Made by a program: the position numbers and the translations under genes
The notes under the pieces: generated by a model
The model's input: only the letters and a program-made list of their open reading frames with translations
Databases searched by the model: none
Told to the model about the DNA's origin: nothing
NCBI GenBank assembly: GCA_021848045.1
Contig: JAJZNC010000046.1
Span: forward strand, 62,001-126,000
Direction: 5' to 3'
DNA from: an archaeon
GTDB lineage: Archaea; Thermoproteota; Nitrososphaeria; Nitrososphaerales; Gagatemarchaeaceae
Length of the DNA: 64,000 bases
Shown: in pieces, positions 47,770 through 56,384 of the stretch
Layout: each line of letters opens with the position of its first letter
How positions within the stretch are numbered: the first letter of the stretch is position 1

Positions 47770-48195
47770 GTGAGATTCGCCTTAGACCCGCTAGAGATGG
47801 CCTCTATCGCAGCGATCCTGCTCGTCTTCTTCCTCTGGGGGCCCCAGAAGATCCCCGAGATGGCAAGGATGCTGGCGCAGGCGCGCAGGGAGTTCGACAA
47901 CGCCAGCAGGGAGTTCCAGAAGGTCTCGGCAGAAATCCAGAACGGGACGAGCCCCTTCCTCGCGACGTCGAGCCCCCCCTCCCCGGGAGCGGCTCCCAGC
48001 CCGGCGCCTGCCCTCCCCCACCCCGCGGCGAAGACGGGCGACCAACTGCTCATCGAGGCCGCGAGGAGGCTGGGGATACCCACCGTCGGGAGGACCCGGG
48101 AACAGATTCAGCAGGACATCATAGCCCGGGCGAACCCTCCGCCGCCCCCCGGAGACGCCCCGGCGCCCACAAAGGCCGACGATCCGACCCCATAA
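47770..48195 (+). CDS. tatA: Sec-independent translocase TatA/TatB-like subunit
   Basis: The 141-residue protein begins with a short helix (MASIAAILLVFFLWGPQKIPEMARMLAQARREFDNASREFQKV), the transmembrane plus amphipathic layout of TatA/B/E with the hinge GPQKIPE. A long Pro/Ala-rich tail ends in a helical LLIEAARRLGIPTVGRTREQIQQDII segment. It forms the Tat pore for folded proteins such as the twin-arginine Rieske proteins at 37865 and 57445. GTG start with TATA TCTTAATAAGG (47731-47741). Confidence 0.88.
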   Translation: MRFALDPLEMASIAAILLVFFLWGPQKIPEMARMLAQARREFDNASREFQKVSAEIQNGTSPFLATSSPPSPGAAPSPAPALPHPAAKTGDQLLIEAARRLGIPTVGRTREQIQQDIIARANPPPPPGDAPAPTKADDPTP

Positions 48196-48243
48196 TTGGT
48201 CGAAGTAGATAGCATCATCTGCTCAAGTAAGATAGACCCAGTT

Positions 48244-48255
48244 TTCAAAATATCG
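48244..48255 (+). promoter_or_regulatory. TATA box of the 55-residue protein gene
   Basis: TTCAAAATATCG is centred 27 nt upstream of ATG 48277, in an A+T-rich patch unlike the surrounding G+C-rich sequence. Confidence 0.5.
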
Positions 48256-48276
48256 TGAAATTGATATCACCATGAC

Positions 48277-48444
48277 ATGAGCACCTACACGACGGGACAG
48301 ACATGGGGAGCACTTCGGAAGGCCTGGAAGGCGTACAAGATCGCAAAGGTCCAGCACGACAACGCCAAGATGAAGGAGTACTCTGAGAGGATACGCACCC
48401 TCCAGACTCAGCTTGGCGTCCCGCAGTCGACCTTCGCATTCTAG
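48277..48444 (+). CDS. 55-residue basic helical protein
   Basis: This frame is too short for the ORF track. It starts STYTTGQTWGALRKAWKAYKI, continues KEYSERIRTLQTQLGVPQS and ends TFAF; it looks like one long amphipathic helix rich in Lys. The ATG lies 27 nt downstream of a TATA-like TTCAAAATATCG, so a leaderless mRNA beginning at this ATG is predicted, and a strong hairpin follows the stop. That promoter-ORF-hairpin layout argues for a real gene. No family is recognised. Confidence 0.6.
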   Translation: MSTYTTGQTWGALRKAWKAYKIAKVQHDNAKMKEYSERIRTLQTQLGVPQSTFAF

Positions 48445-48460
48445 GCCAAACGAGGTAAGA

Positions 48461-48495
48461 CCCCTCTCCTCGATTTTCTGAGAAGAGGAGAGGGG
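48461..48495. terminator. 11-bp hairpin between convergent genes
   Basis: CCCCTCTCCTC (48461-48471) and GAGGAGAGGGG (48485-48495) are perfect inverted repeats around a 13-nt loop. The hairpin sits 16 nt after one stop and 13 nt before the stop of the convergent HTH gene, so it may end or stabilise both transcripts. It lacks a strong T-run, so classical termination is not certain. Confidence 0.5.
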
Positions 48496-48508
48496 CTGCT
48501 CCGCATCC

Positions 48509-49186
48509 TCACAGGTCTCGCTCTAGGTCCGCGATCACCTCGCGCACCCTGGTGTCGCCGACCCTGAACCCCTTCAACCTGTCGCGCAACCCGTCCTCGT
48601 CCTCGTCGACGAGCTGGTTGACCACTCGCTTCTCGTCCCACCCGGACGAAGAGACCCCGCCTATCGCCTTGGAGACCTCCTTCATGGCGAGGTTCCTGAT
48701 GTAGAGCAGGATCGACCTCTCGTCCTCGATTCCGGCTAGCTTCTTGTCTATCTCCCTTATGAGCGAGGTCAGCGGGCGGAGCTTCGTGTTCTCCTCTGGC
48801 CGCTGGACCACCTCGGCCAGCAGCCTGTACAGGTCGCCGGACGCCCCCGGCAGGTCGAGCTCGGGCAGGGGGTCGAACTCCATCACCCTCGCCCTGAACA
48901 GGTTAGGGGCGAAGTCGATCGTGAGCGAGATGCTCCGGTTGAGCAGGTACTCCTTCCTCTTGGGGCCGTGGGGGCTCGCCTCCATCTGCGACGAGACCAC
49001 CCCAGAATCCTCCATCGCGTCCAAGTGCTTTGCGACGAGCTGTTGGCTGAACCCCAGCTCCTTCGATATCCTGAGCTGATAGCTGGGCTCCATGCTGAGC
49101 CTCCTTATGATCTTGCGCCTTACGGGATTCTCGACCGTCAAGAGCACCGAATCTATGCCGATGTCGTCCTCTTCCATCGTGGTCAT
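48509..49186 (-). CDS. ArsR-like winged-helix transcriptional regulator
   Basis: I use ATG 49186. The 225-residue protein starts MTTMEEDDIGIDSVLLTVENPVRRKIIRRLSMEPSYQLRISKELGFSQQLVAKHLDAMEDSGVVSSQ, a helix-turn-helix of the ArsR/archaeal PadR-like kind, then a wing PHGPKRKEYLLNRS and a helical C-terminal domain of ~130 residues that is probably for dimerisation or sensing. The ligand is unknown. TATA-like GATTTATACGC (49262-49273) is ~80 nt upstream, giving an unusually long leader. Confidence 0.85.
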   Translation of the reverse strand: MTTMEEDDIGIDSVLLTVENPVRRKIIRRLSMEPSYQLRISKELGFSQQLVAKHLDAMEDSGVVSSQMEASPHGPKRKEYLLNRSISLTIDFAPNLFRARVMEFDPLPELDLPGASGDLYRLLAEVVQRPEENTKLRPLTSLIREIDKKLAGIEDERSILLYIRNLAMKEVSKAIGGVSSSGWDEKRVVNQLVDEDEDGLRDRLKGFRVGDTRVREVIADLERDL

Positions 49187-49507
49187 CCGAATATTGGCTC
49201 TCGCGGTCCTGTCCCTTCGCCTTGGCAGGGGGGCAAGCTTACGTAGTGTATCGGCTTCCCGTTGCGTATAAATCCTTCCATGGAGCCGCGGGCGATGTCG
49301 AGCCGGGTCGCGCGCCTGGCTTTCAGCTCGCATGGCGGAGTCCCGCCAAGCGTTCCTCTGTGCCCTCCGCCCTTGGCCAGGGCCCGCGCCTTCTCAGGCA
49401 TCGACAGCGCGCGACTCCGCCCCGGACATCCCGCCTTGCTCGAAAGAGCCGCGCCGAAGTGGAATAGCAATAAATACGGATGCGCGGCCTTCGCAGCATA
49501 GGAAGTT
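49187..49507. promoter_or_regulatory. Divergent promoter region, regulator / pyrC
   Basis: About 320 nt without a credible gene. It holds the leftward TATA (minus-strand GATTTATACGC, 49262-49273) and the rightward TATA AATAAATACGG (49468-49478), which is ~34 nt before the pyrC TTG. The remainder is G+C-rich and I see nothing else in it. Confidence 0.5.
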
Positions 49508-50884
49508 TTGAGCCCAGCCGACCTGGTGATAAAGAACGGGAGAGTCGCCACGTCGTCTTCCCTTCGCAGCTGCGCTGTGGCCGTCCGCAACGGGAGGATC
49601 TCCTGGATCGGCGCGAACTCCAGCGCACCCTCGGCTGACAGGGTGATAGACGCCACCGGGCTCGTCGTCCTCCCGGGGGTCATAGATGCGCACGTCCACA
49701 TGCGCGACCCCGGGGCCACGTACAAGGAGGATTTTCTGACCGGGACCGCCGCGGCCGCGGCCGGTGGCGTCACCCTGGTCTTCGACATGCCGAACAACTC
49801 CCCTCCTACCAGGGACGTCGCGGCGGTCCTCGCAAAGGCGAAGGAGGCCTCGAAGAAGGCCATCGTCGACTACGCCCTCTACGGGCTCCTGACCGTGGGC
49901 AACGCCGAGCAGGTCGTGCCGATGGCCGACTCGGGGGTCGTGGGCTTCAAGTGGTACATGGCGAGGACGACGGGGAACGTCGCCCCTCCCTCTGATGGTG
50001 AGACGCACCGGGACCTCGCGGCCGTGGGGAAGCTCGGCATGCGGGTGGCCGTCCACGCGGAGGACGACTCGGTCATACGCGAGCGGCTCGCCAAGCTCAA
50101 GGACGCGGGGAGGGTTGACGCGCTAGCGCACTACGAGTCAAGGCCGGAGGTCGCGGAGGAGAGGGCTGTGAGACGCGCCATCTCCCTTGCGAGAGAGGGG
50201 AGGTGCGCGCTCCACATCGCCCACCTGAGCAGCGCCCCGGGCGCGGCCCACGTGAGGGGCGCGAAGCGGTCAGGAGGCTCCCCAGGGTGGCTCACCGCGG
50301 AGACGTGCCCCCAGTATCTTCTCCTTGACAAGGGCGACTACCCCGAGAAGGGGTCGCTGATGAAGTGCAACCCGCCTGTCAAGCGAAGGGAGGACAGGCT
50401 CGCGCTCTGGAGGGCGGTGCGGGACGGCACGATCGACATGCTCGCGACCGACCACGCCCCCCACACGCTGGAGGAGAAGACCGCCGGCTCGTCGATCTTC
50501 GACAGGGCCTCGGGGGTCCCTGGGCTTGAGACCTCCGTCGCCCTCATGCTCACCTGCGTGAGCCGTGGCCTGCTCACCCTCTCGCGCTACGTCCGCCTCA
50601 CATCCCACGGCCCCGCCAAGGCCTGGGGCCTCTACCCGAAGAAGGGGGCCATCGCGCTGGGGAGCGACGCAGACTTCACCGTCGTCGACCTGAACAGAGA
50701 GTGGACGGTCGACGCCTCAAGGTTCGTCAGCAAGGCGAAGCACAGCCCCTTCGACGGGTTCAGGGCCAAGGGTATGGCTGTCTACACAATAGTGAGGGGC
50801 AGCGTCGTAATGGACCACGGGGCCTTGGACAAGGGCCACAGGGGGGAGCTGCAGAGGCCGGCGCGGAGCGTCCCGACGGGCTGA
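49508..50884 (+). CDS. pyrC: Dihydroorotase
   Basis: The 458-residue protein is a cyclic amidohydrolase: VVLPGVIDAHVHMRDPGATYKEDFLTGTAAAAAGGVT, VGFKWYMA with the lysine expected to be carboxylated, HAEDDS, HIAHLSS and LATDHAPHTLEEK. It would interconvert carbamoylaspartate and dihydroorotate in pyrimidine synthesis. Allantoinase and hydantoinase are relatives, but the directly downstream dihydroorotate dehydrogenase gene (5-nt gap) supports pyrC. TTG start. Confidence 0.87.
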   Translation: MSPADLVIKNGRVATSSSLRSCAVAVRNGRISWIGANSSAPSADRVIDATGLVVLPGVIDAHVHMRDPGATYKEDFLTGTAAAAAGGVTLVFDMPNNSPPTRDVAAVLAKAKEASKKAIVDYALYGLLTVGNAEQVVPMADSGVVGFKWYMARTTGNVAPPSDGETHRDLAAVGKLGMRVAVHAEDDSVIRERLAKLKDAGRVDALAHYESRPEVAEERAVRRAISLAREGRCALHIAHLSSAPGAAHVRGAKRSGGSPGWLTAETCPQYLLLDKGDYPEKGSLMKCNPPVKRREDRLALWRAVRDGTIDMLATDHAPHTLEEKTAGSSIFDRASGVPGLETSVALMLTCVSRGLLTLSRYVRLTSHGPAKAWGLYPKKGAIALGSDADFTVVDLNREWTVDASRFVSKAKHSPFDGFRAKGMAVYTIVRGSVVMDHGALDKGHRGELQRPARSVPTG

Positions 50885-50889
50885 GCACG

Positions 50890-51858
50890 ATGGACGGCTA
50901 CCGGCTCGCCGCCCCGATCCTCTTCGCGCTCGACCCGGAGAAGGCGCACAGCGTGGGGCTCCGCCTGATGAGGTTCGCGTCCAAGACCAGGACGGAGCCG
51001 TCCCCAGTCGAGACCTCTCTGGGGGAGCTGGCGAACCCGCTGGCCATCGCAGCAGGCTACGACAAGACCGGTGCCCACCTCCGGAGCCTCTCGCGGCTGG
51101 GCTTCGGGTACCTGGTCGCGGGGACCTTCACCGCGTCCCCCTGGTCGGGAAATCCCCGGCCTCGGGTGGCCAGGGACCGCAGTGAGAAGACCCTCGTCAA
51201 CGCCCTGGGGTTCCCGAACCCCGGAATCGACGCATTCGTGCTCAGCCTCGCCTCCCAGGGGCAGATCGGCGTCCCCGTCGTGGCTAGCGTGAGCGGCAAG
51301 ACCGAAGCGGAGGTAGTCGCGTGCTACTCGAAGGTCCAGCCCCACGTCGCCGGCGTGGAGCTCAACCTCAGCTCGCCGAACACGCCCGGCCTCAAAGACC
51401 TCCGAGAGCCCGCCGCGTTCGCCGAGCTCGCTCAGGCGGTGAAGGCCGCAAAGGTCAAGCCTACCTACCTCAAGATACCGCCGTACGTCGACGAGGCTCA
51501 GTTCGGTGGGGTGGCCTCCCTCGTCAGGCGCTGGGAGGACCTCGGGTTCGAGGGGGTGACCGCCTCGAACTCCCTCCCTATCGAGGACCCGCGCATGGCC
51601 GTGGGTAGGGGCGGGCTCAGCGGGCCTCCCCTGCTCGAGCGGACCAAGGCGGCCGTCTCTCGCATCAGGAGGGCCTCCTCGCTCTCCTTCGAGGTGAACG
51701 CCTGCGGAGGTGTGAGCAGCCCTGCAGACGCCTCGTCCCTCCTGGCCATCGGGGCGACCACCGTCCAGCTCTTCACCGCGTTGGTATACCAGGGGCCATC
51801 GCTCGTGAGACAGATCCTGGCCGACCCGGACTTCCGGCTGTCCTCGCGTACGCGATAG
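50890..51858 (+). CDS. pyrD: Dihydroorotate dehydrogenase, class 2-like
   Basis: The 322-residue protein starts at ATG 50890. The N-terminal FALDPEKAHSVGLRLMRFASK helices are typical of class 2 (quinone-dependent, membrane-associated) enzymes. IAAGYDKTGAHLRSLSRLGFGYLVAGTFT, VELNLSSPNTPGLKDLRE (catalytic serine region) and GVTASNSL are FMN-barrel motifs. It oxidises dihydroorotate to orotate, presumably feeding the respiratory chain. Operon with pyrC. Confidence 0.9.
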   Translation: MDGYRLAAPILFALDPEKAHSVGLRLMRFASKTRTEPSPVETSLGELANPLAIAAGYDKTGAHLRSLSRLGFGYLVAGTFTASPWSGNPRPRVARDRSEKTLVNALGFPNPGIDAFVLSLASQGQIGVPVVASVSGKTEAEVVACYSKVQPHVAGVELNLSSPNTPGLKDLREPAAFAELAQAVKAAKVKPTYLKIPPYVDEAQFGGVASLVRRWEDLGFEGVTASNSLPIEDPRMAVGRGGLSGPPLLERTKAAVSRIRRASSLSFEVNACGGVSSPADASSLLAIGATTVQLFTALVYQGPSLVRQILADPDFRLSSRTR

Positions 51859-52108
51859 CCATCGGCTCAAGCGGCGAAATCGCACCGACCTTGAGTCTCT
51901 GGCGCCTGCGCTCCGTGGCCTGCCAATCCCGTCTGGCTCCCTTGGCGACCCGGCCCAGGTGGCCCTCGCCGCGATCGGCACGGTGCTCATGGTGGTCTCG
52001 GCCGGCACCTACAGGGCAGAGGGCCTCCTCGCGCGGGTGGGCGGCAATGGCTGCCTGAGGTGGAGGCCTGGTCTGGCTTATCAATGGGCCCGCCCCCCTG
52101 GAAGTGTC

Positions 52109-52939
52109 TTGGACGTCCGCCTCGGGACCAGCGGATGGTCGTACACGGAGTGGGAGGGGCCCTTCTACCCGAAGGGCGAGAAGAAGAAGCTCTCCTTCTA
52201 CTCCAGGTCCTTCGACACCGTGGAGATTGACTCCAGCTTCTACGCGTACCCGAGCACCGGGATGGTCCTGGGGGCGGCGAAGAGCACCGCCGACGGCTTC
52301 GTCTTCTCCGCGAAGATCCCGCGCCAGATAACCCACGAGAAGGAGCTCGACCTAAGCATGGGGGTCAAGGATGACCTCTACAGGTTCCTGCACGTGATGA
52401 GGCCGCTTGCGGAGCGAGCGAAGCTCGGCCCACTCCTAATCCAGCTCCCTCCGGGCTTCTCCTATGCGCGAGGCGCGGCGAACCTAAAGCGCTTCCTCGG
52501 GGTCCTCCCTCCTGATGTGATGTTCGCGGTGGAGTTCAGGAACAAGTCTTGGCTCGACAAGGGGGACGCGGTCGACCTGCTGAGGAGCCACAACGTTGCC
52601 CTCGCGACCGTCGACGAGCCTCTCCTCCCTCCTGACACTACCACGACCGCCGACTTCGCGTTCCTCAGATGGCACGGCCGCGGCTCACGCCCATGGTACA
52701 ACTACAGATACGGGGCTGACGAGCTCTCCGGATGGAAGGAGAAGGTCGAGGCGATAGCCACCAAGGCCAAGAGGGTTTACGGCTACTTCAACAACCACTT
52801 CCACGGGTTCGCCGTCGAGAGCAGCCTGCGGATGATGGAGGTCCTGGGGTCGGCCACAGACGAGCAGAGGAGGCTCCGCGCCGAGGTGACGAGGAGGATC
52901 GATGCTTCGACGAGGCCTCGGCAGGCTACCCTGGCCTGA
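52109..52939 (+). CDS. DUF72 family protein
   Basis: The 276-residue protein starts at TTG 52109 (DVRLGTSGWSYTEWEGPFYPKG), ~28 nt after a GCTTATCAAT TATA element; the track ORF upstream is not convincing. YSRSFDTVEIDSSFYAYP, FSAKIPRQITHEK, LLIQLPPGFSY, VEFRNKSWL and RWHGRGSRPWYNYRY are the conserved blocks of DUF72 (YecE-like) barrel proteins. Their reaction is unknown. It stands alone. Confidence 0.9.
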   Translation: MDVRLGTSGWSYTEWEGPFYPKGEKKKLSFYSRSFDTVEIDSSFYAYPSTGMVLGAAKSTADGFVFSAKIPRQITHEKELDLSMGVKDDLYRFLHVMRPLAERAKLGPLLIQLPPGFSYARGAANLKRFLGVLPPDVMFAVEFRNKSWLDKGDAVDLLRSHNVALATVDEPLLPPDTTTTADFAFLRWHGRGSRPWYNYRYGADELSGWKEKVEAIATKAKRVYGYFNNHFHGFAVESSLRMMEVLGSATDEQRRLRAEVTRRIDASTRPRQATLA

Positions 52940-52984
52940 CGCGACGCGCAAAGCTTATCCGGCTGGCTAAGCCAGCCAGGCGGT

Positions 52985-53656
52985 ATGCCGAAGCTGCAAT
53001 CCGGGCTGGCGGTGGTATTTGCTGCCCTTCTGGTGATCAGCGCCACCGCGGGCGCGTACTACTACCAGGAATACAGGCAGGCCTCGCAGACGGGTGGGGT
53101 TTACGCGGGAGAGCTCACGACAGCGACCAGCAGGTACGCCAGCCTGGCGGCGGGCTACAACTCCTCGCTCGCGCTTGACAACGCGACCCTGTCCCTGCTC
53201 GCAGGCACAGTGTCCGCGATCAACACCTCGCTCCCGATCTACGGTCAGGCGAGCGTGCAGCTCTCGCAGCTGTGGGCGAGCTACCTGCGCCTCGAGCCTG
53301 CCTCGTCGTCGCTCTACTCTTCGAACATCCTCATTGACTTTGGGAACGGGACGCAGGTCTGGCACAACGGGACGCGCGTCCAGCCCGGCTGGAACATGTA
53401 CACCGAGACGGTAGTCCTCACCCAGGGTAGGCTCCAAGCCGTCTGGTACCCGGCCTACGGGGAGCACCTGATCTCTGGGATTGACGGCGTCCAGAACTCG
53501 GCGACGATGAGCTGGTTCCTCTGGACCTTCGCCCCGAGCTCCTCTTGGCAGACCGCCCAGGTGGGCGCAGACGAACTGCCCGTCTACAACGGCTCGGTCT
53601 TCGCATGGACGTACTGCGCAGTCTCCCCCTCCTTCACCCCAGAGTGCACGCCCTAG
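52985..53656 (+). CDS. Exported DUF4430-like protein
   Basis: The 223-residue protein has a signal anchor (LAVVFAALLVISATAGAYYY), a helical stretch with N-x-S/T sites and a C-terminal domain with WHNGTRVQPGWNMYTETVVLTQGRLQAVWYPAYGEHLISGIDGVQ...WFLWTFAPSSSWQTAQVGADELPVYNGSVFAWTYC. The C-terminal pattern resembles DUF4430/transcobalamin-like beta domains; this is a loose similarity. TATA AAGCTTATCC lies 27 nt upstream. Confidence 0.65.
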   Translation: MPKLQSGLAVVFAALLVISATAGAYYYQEYRQASQTGGVYAGELTTATSRYASLAAGYNSSLALDNATLSLLAGTVSAINTSLPIYGQASVQLSQLWASYLRLEPASSSLYSSNILIDFGNGTQVWHNGTRVQPGWNMYTETVVLTQGRLQAVWYPAYGEHLISGIDGVQNSATMSWFLWTFAPSSSWQTAQVGADELPVYNGSVFAWTYCAVSPSFTPECTP

Positions 53657-53874
53657 CGTCGCCTGAGCTTCGAGCATCTCGGGGCCGAGGGCGAAGCAGC
53701 CGAGCGGAGTCCTGGAAGCGTGGGTGGAAGCAGGCACCATCCTGACCGCAGCTCGAGGGCGATCCCGCCCTTCCGTGCCTTCGAGGCTGGAGCGGGGTGG
53801 GACCGCGTGCGCCCTCGACCCTGGCGGGGTCGGCCATCCGGCCCCGGCGTTCTGCCCGTACCCGAGCCGCCAGG

Positions 53875-54660
53875 CTAGCCGAGCAAGGGGATGCTCACTT
53901 GCCAGGAGAAGAAGATGGACAGCACGATCAGGACCGCGACCATCTGGTGCACCATCACGAGCGCCCCGGGCCTGGCGGGCGTCCTGTTCACAGACATGAA
54001 TGTGAGCATCCCCACGCACATCTGGACGAGCACGAGGACGAGCGCCGCGTCGTACTCCTGGACATAGTACGCCAGTGTGAGCACGAAGAGCAGGACGGAG
54101 AGCGCGTGGGCCGCCCAGACCGCCTGCGCCCTTGTCCTCGGCAGCACGAAGTCTCCGATGGGCTTCTGGAATCCCCTCTGGCCGGTTGTCATCCCCCCGA
54201 GAAGGATCACCAGGAAGAACGCGTGCAGCGGTATCGCCGTGAGGAGGTATGAGGTAAGGCTCCCCTTGGAGCCTGTCGCGATCAGGAGATATGTGACCAT
54301 TGTGAGGTAGGCGAGCACATCGTGGACCCCGGGCACGATGGATGGGGCCCTGCCGGACAGCGTGTAGAGCGTGACCGCCCCGAGCAGGGCGGTCAGGACG
54401 ACCAGGACGAACCCCGTGAGCTCGAGGACGCCTGGCCTGTACACGAGGATCCCGAGCGACCCAAGCCCGAGGCCGGTCGCGAAGATCCTGTGCCAGACCT
54501 CCGGATCGAGCCTCCTGAATAGCGCCGGCATGCTCCGCGTGTAGGGCCAGCTCGTCCCCAGCGACAGCCCATAGCCGAACCCCTCCACAATCCCCCCAAG
54601 GACGATTATGCACACGGCCAGCACGGCCTCGACCGACGAGACCGCAGAGAGTGGGGTCAT
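53875..54660 (-). CDS. Eight-helix membrane protein resembling heme A synthase (CtaA/COX15-like)
   Basis: The 261-residue protein has about eight helices with histidines at helix ends: EVWHRIFATGLGLGSLG, VPGVHDVLAYLTMV, IPLHAFFLVILLGG, WAAHALSVLLFVL and MVHQMVAVLIVLSI. Two HR/HQ-type pairs in repeated halves recall CtaA, which oxidises heme O to heme A. The match is to pattern only and a different heme membrane protein is possible. TATA AGTTATACC (54691-54699) precedes ATG 54660. Confidence 0.6.
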   Translation of the reverse strand: MTPLSAVSSVEAVLAVCIIVLGGIVEGFGYGLSLGTSWPYTRSMPALFRRLDPEVWHRIFATGLGLGSLGILVYRPGVLELTGFVLVVLTALLGAVTLYTLSGRAPSIVPGVHDVLAYLTMVTYLLIATGSKGSLTSYLLTAIPLHAFFLVILLGGMTTGQRGFQKPIGDFVLPRTRAQAVWAAHALSVLLFVLTLAYYVQEYDAALVLVLVQMCVGMLTFMSVNRTPARPGALVMVHQMVAVLIVLSIFFSWQVSIPLLG

Positions 54661-54701
54661 CCGCCTCGCGAGGCCGCTCAGGGGTCGCGGTATAACTGTA
54701 A

Positions 54702-55535
54702 CTAGTCTTCCCCGCTGAGCCGCGACGAGCGGCTCCCTGCAGGTCCAGGGGATCCCGGATCGGGGCCGCGTCTCGACTCCAGCTCGGCCGCGGCGGCGCG
54801 CGAACGGGCCGGGGCGGCCTGGTCCAGGGGCGGGGACCGCGTGCCGGAAGGGGTCGAGAAGGCCGACGGGGTCAGCCTTGCCACGGATTTGCGCAGGGCC
54901 CTCAACGGCCTACCCCGCGCTAGGCCCAGGGCCGTGAAGGACAACGAGACGACGAAGAGGGACCAGTTGCTCACGAGCGACACCCCCTCGAAGGTCGCCC
55001 CGGAGGCTATGTTGACCGCCTGGATGTCCATCTGTCCGGGGTCGAAGACCAGGACCAGTACCGACAGGAACAGGATCGACGGGGCCGCGAAGAGCCTGGC
55101 CGCCCTCCTGACACCCTCTCCCAGGGAGAGGCAGGCCACAGCGAAGATCCAGGCAACAAGGGCAAGCGCGCCGTACCCGAGCCTTCCGCCAGGCCCCATG
55201 GGTGTGCCCCCGACGTAGGAAAGTGCCCTCAGGGGATACTGGACCAAGTCCAATCCGAAGACGTCCACGACCCTGTTGACGACCCTGAAGTTGCAGGCCG
55301 CCAGGAGGCCGAAGCTCAGTGCCCCGAGCACCCCGAGCGACGTGCATAGTTGCGAGAGGCGGGGGTCGAGGCGGGCCTGGAGGCTGTGGTCGACCCGTGG
55401 AGAAAGACCGGAGCGCTCCGCGGCCACGAGGAGCGCCGACGCGAGTACCACGAGGGCCACACCCTCGGCCACCTCCAACTGGGACGCGAACGACCAGACC
55501 ACCTGCCCTCCGACCGTGTTCCCGATGATGCCCAT
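54702..55535 (-). CDS. Membrane protein with proline/arginine-rich tail, unknown function
   Basis: The 277-residue protein has five to six membrane helices (residues ~15-200) followed by a basic, disordered C-terminal region of ~65 residues. No motif is recognised. It is upstream of, and in the same direction as, the CtaA-like gene, and the gap between them carries the latter's promoter. Confidence 0.6.
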   Translation of the reverse strand: MGIIGNTVGGQVVWSFASQLEVAEGVALVVLASALLVAAERSGLSPRVDHSLQARLDPRLSQLCTSLGVLGALSFGLLAACNFRVVNRVVDVFGLDLVQYPLRALSYVGGTPMGPGGRLGYGALALVAWIFAVACLSLGEGVRRAARLFAAPSILFLSVLVLVFDPGQMDIQAVNIASGATFEGVSLVSNWSLFVVSLSFTALGLARGRPLRALRKSVARLTPSAFSTPSGTRSPPLDQAAPARSRAAAAELESRRGPDPGSPGPAGSRSSRLSGED

Positions 55536-55616
55536 CGACCCTTCTCTCGCCCGCCCGGTTCGCAGGGTGCGCGCTTTATCGTTGTTGAGCGCCGCAGGCC
55601 GTACCCGCCGTCTCCA

Positions 55617-56384
55617 TCACGCAGCCTCGAGCCTGGCCGTCCGCCTTAGCGCCGCGACCGCTCCCACGAAGACGAGCACGCACTCGACCGAGAGCGCCAG
55701 CGCCTCCCAGGGCGCGTAGGGCGACCCGAAGCCCAGGATCCCCATTCGGAGCAGGTCCACGTCATAGGTCAGCGGGTTCAGCAGCATCAGCCCTCTAAGC
55801 CCGCTCGGAACGGCCGAGAGCGGATAGAGCGACGAGCTCACGAAGGTGAGCAGGATGAGCAGGAGGTTGAACGTCCCCTCGAAGGCCTCCAGTGACCTGA
55901 AGACGCTCGCCAGGATCACCGAGAGCCCCGCGAAGAAGAACGCGCCTGCCAGCACGGCACCCAGCGCGAGCGCCGCGCCGGGCAGCGTGGGGTGCACCCC
56001 GTAGGTGAAGGGGAGCCCGAAGGCGGCCACGACCACCGCGCCGCTCAGACCGATCGCCGCGGAGGAGAGCATCTTGCTCGTGGCGTAGTCCGCCCTCGTG
56101 GCGGGACCCACCAGTATCTGGCCGAACATCCCGTGCCTTCTGTCCGTGAAGAGGAGCGTCCCTCCTATCAGAGACCCGGTCATCGTCGTCTGCGCTATGA
56201 GCCCGGTCGCAAGGAACCTCTGGTAGCTTATCGCCTGCCCCCCGACCTGGAACGGGGCGATGAGGGACGTCAGCGGGAAGCTCGCCACGAACAGGAAGAA
56301 CAACGGGAGGATCAGCTGGAGCGCGACCAGCCCTCTGTTCAAGACCCGCGCGTCCCTGAGCATGAGGCGCACGACCGCGTTCAC
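55617..56384 (-). CDS. ABC-2 type exporter permease
   Basis: The start is GTG 56384, overlapping the ATPase stop by 4 nt; the track ORF upstream is a shadow. The 255-residue protein has six helices and the ABC-2 signature GTLLFTDRRHGMFGQILVGPATRADYATSKMLSSAAIGL. It pairs with the adjacent ATPase as a DrrA/DrrB-like exporter. Substrate (drug, lipid or polysaccharide) is unknown. Confidence 0.9.
   Translation of the reverse strand: MNAVVRLMLRDARVLNRGLVALQLILPLFFLFVASFPLTSLIAPFQVGGQAISYQRFLATGLIAQTTMTGSLIGGTLLFTDRRHGMFGQILVGPATRADYATSKMLSSAAIGLSGAVVVAAFGLPFTYGVHPTLPGAALALGAVLAGAFFFAGLSVILASVFRSLEAFEGTFNLLLILLTFVSSSLYPLSAVPSGLRGLMLLNPLTYDVDLLRMGILGFGSPYAPWEALALSVECVLVFVGAVAALRRTARLEAA

Noticed and set aside
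52967-54613. 548-aa minus-strand ORF
   Set aside because: It covers two real genes in other frames and an intergenic stretch, with shadow composition throughout.
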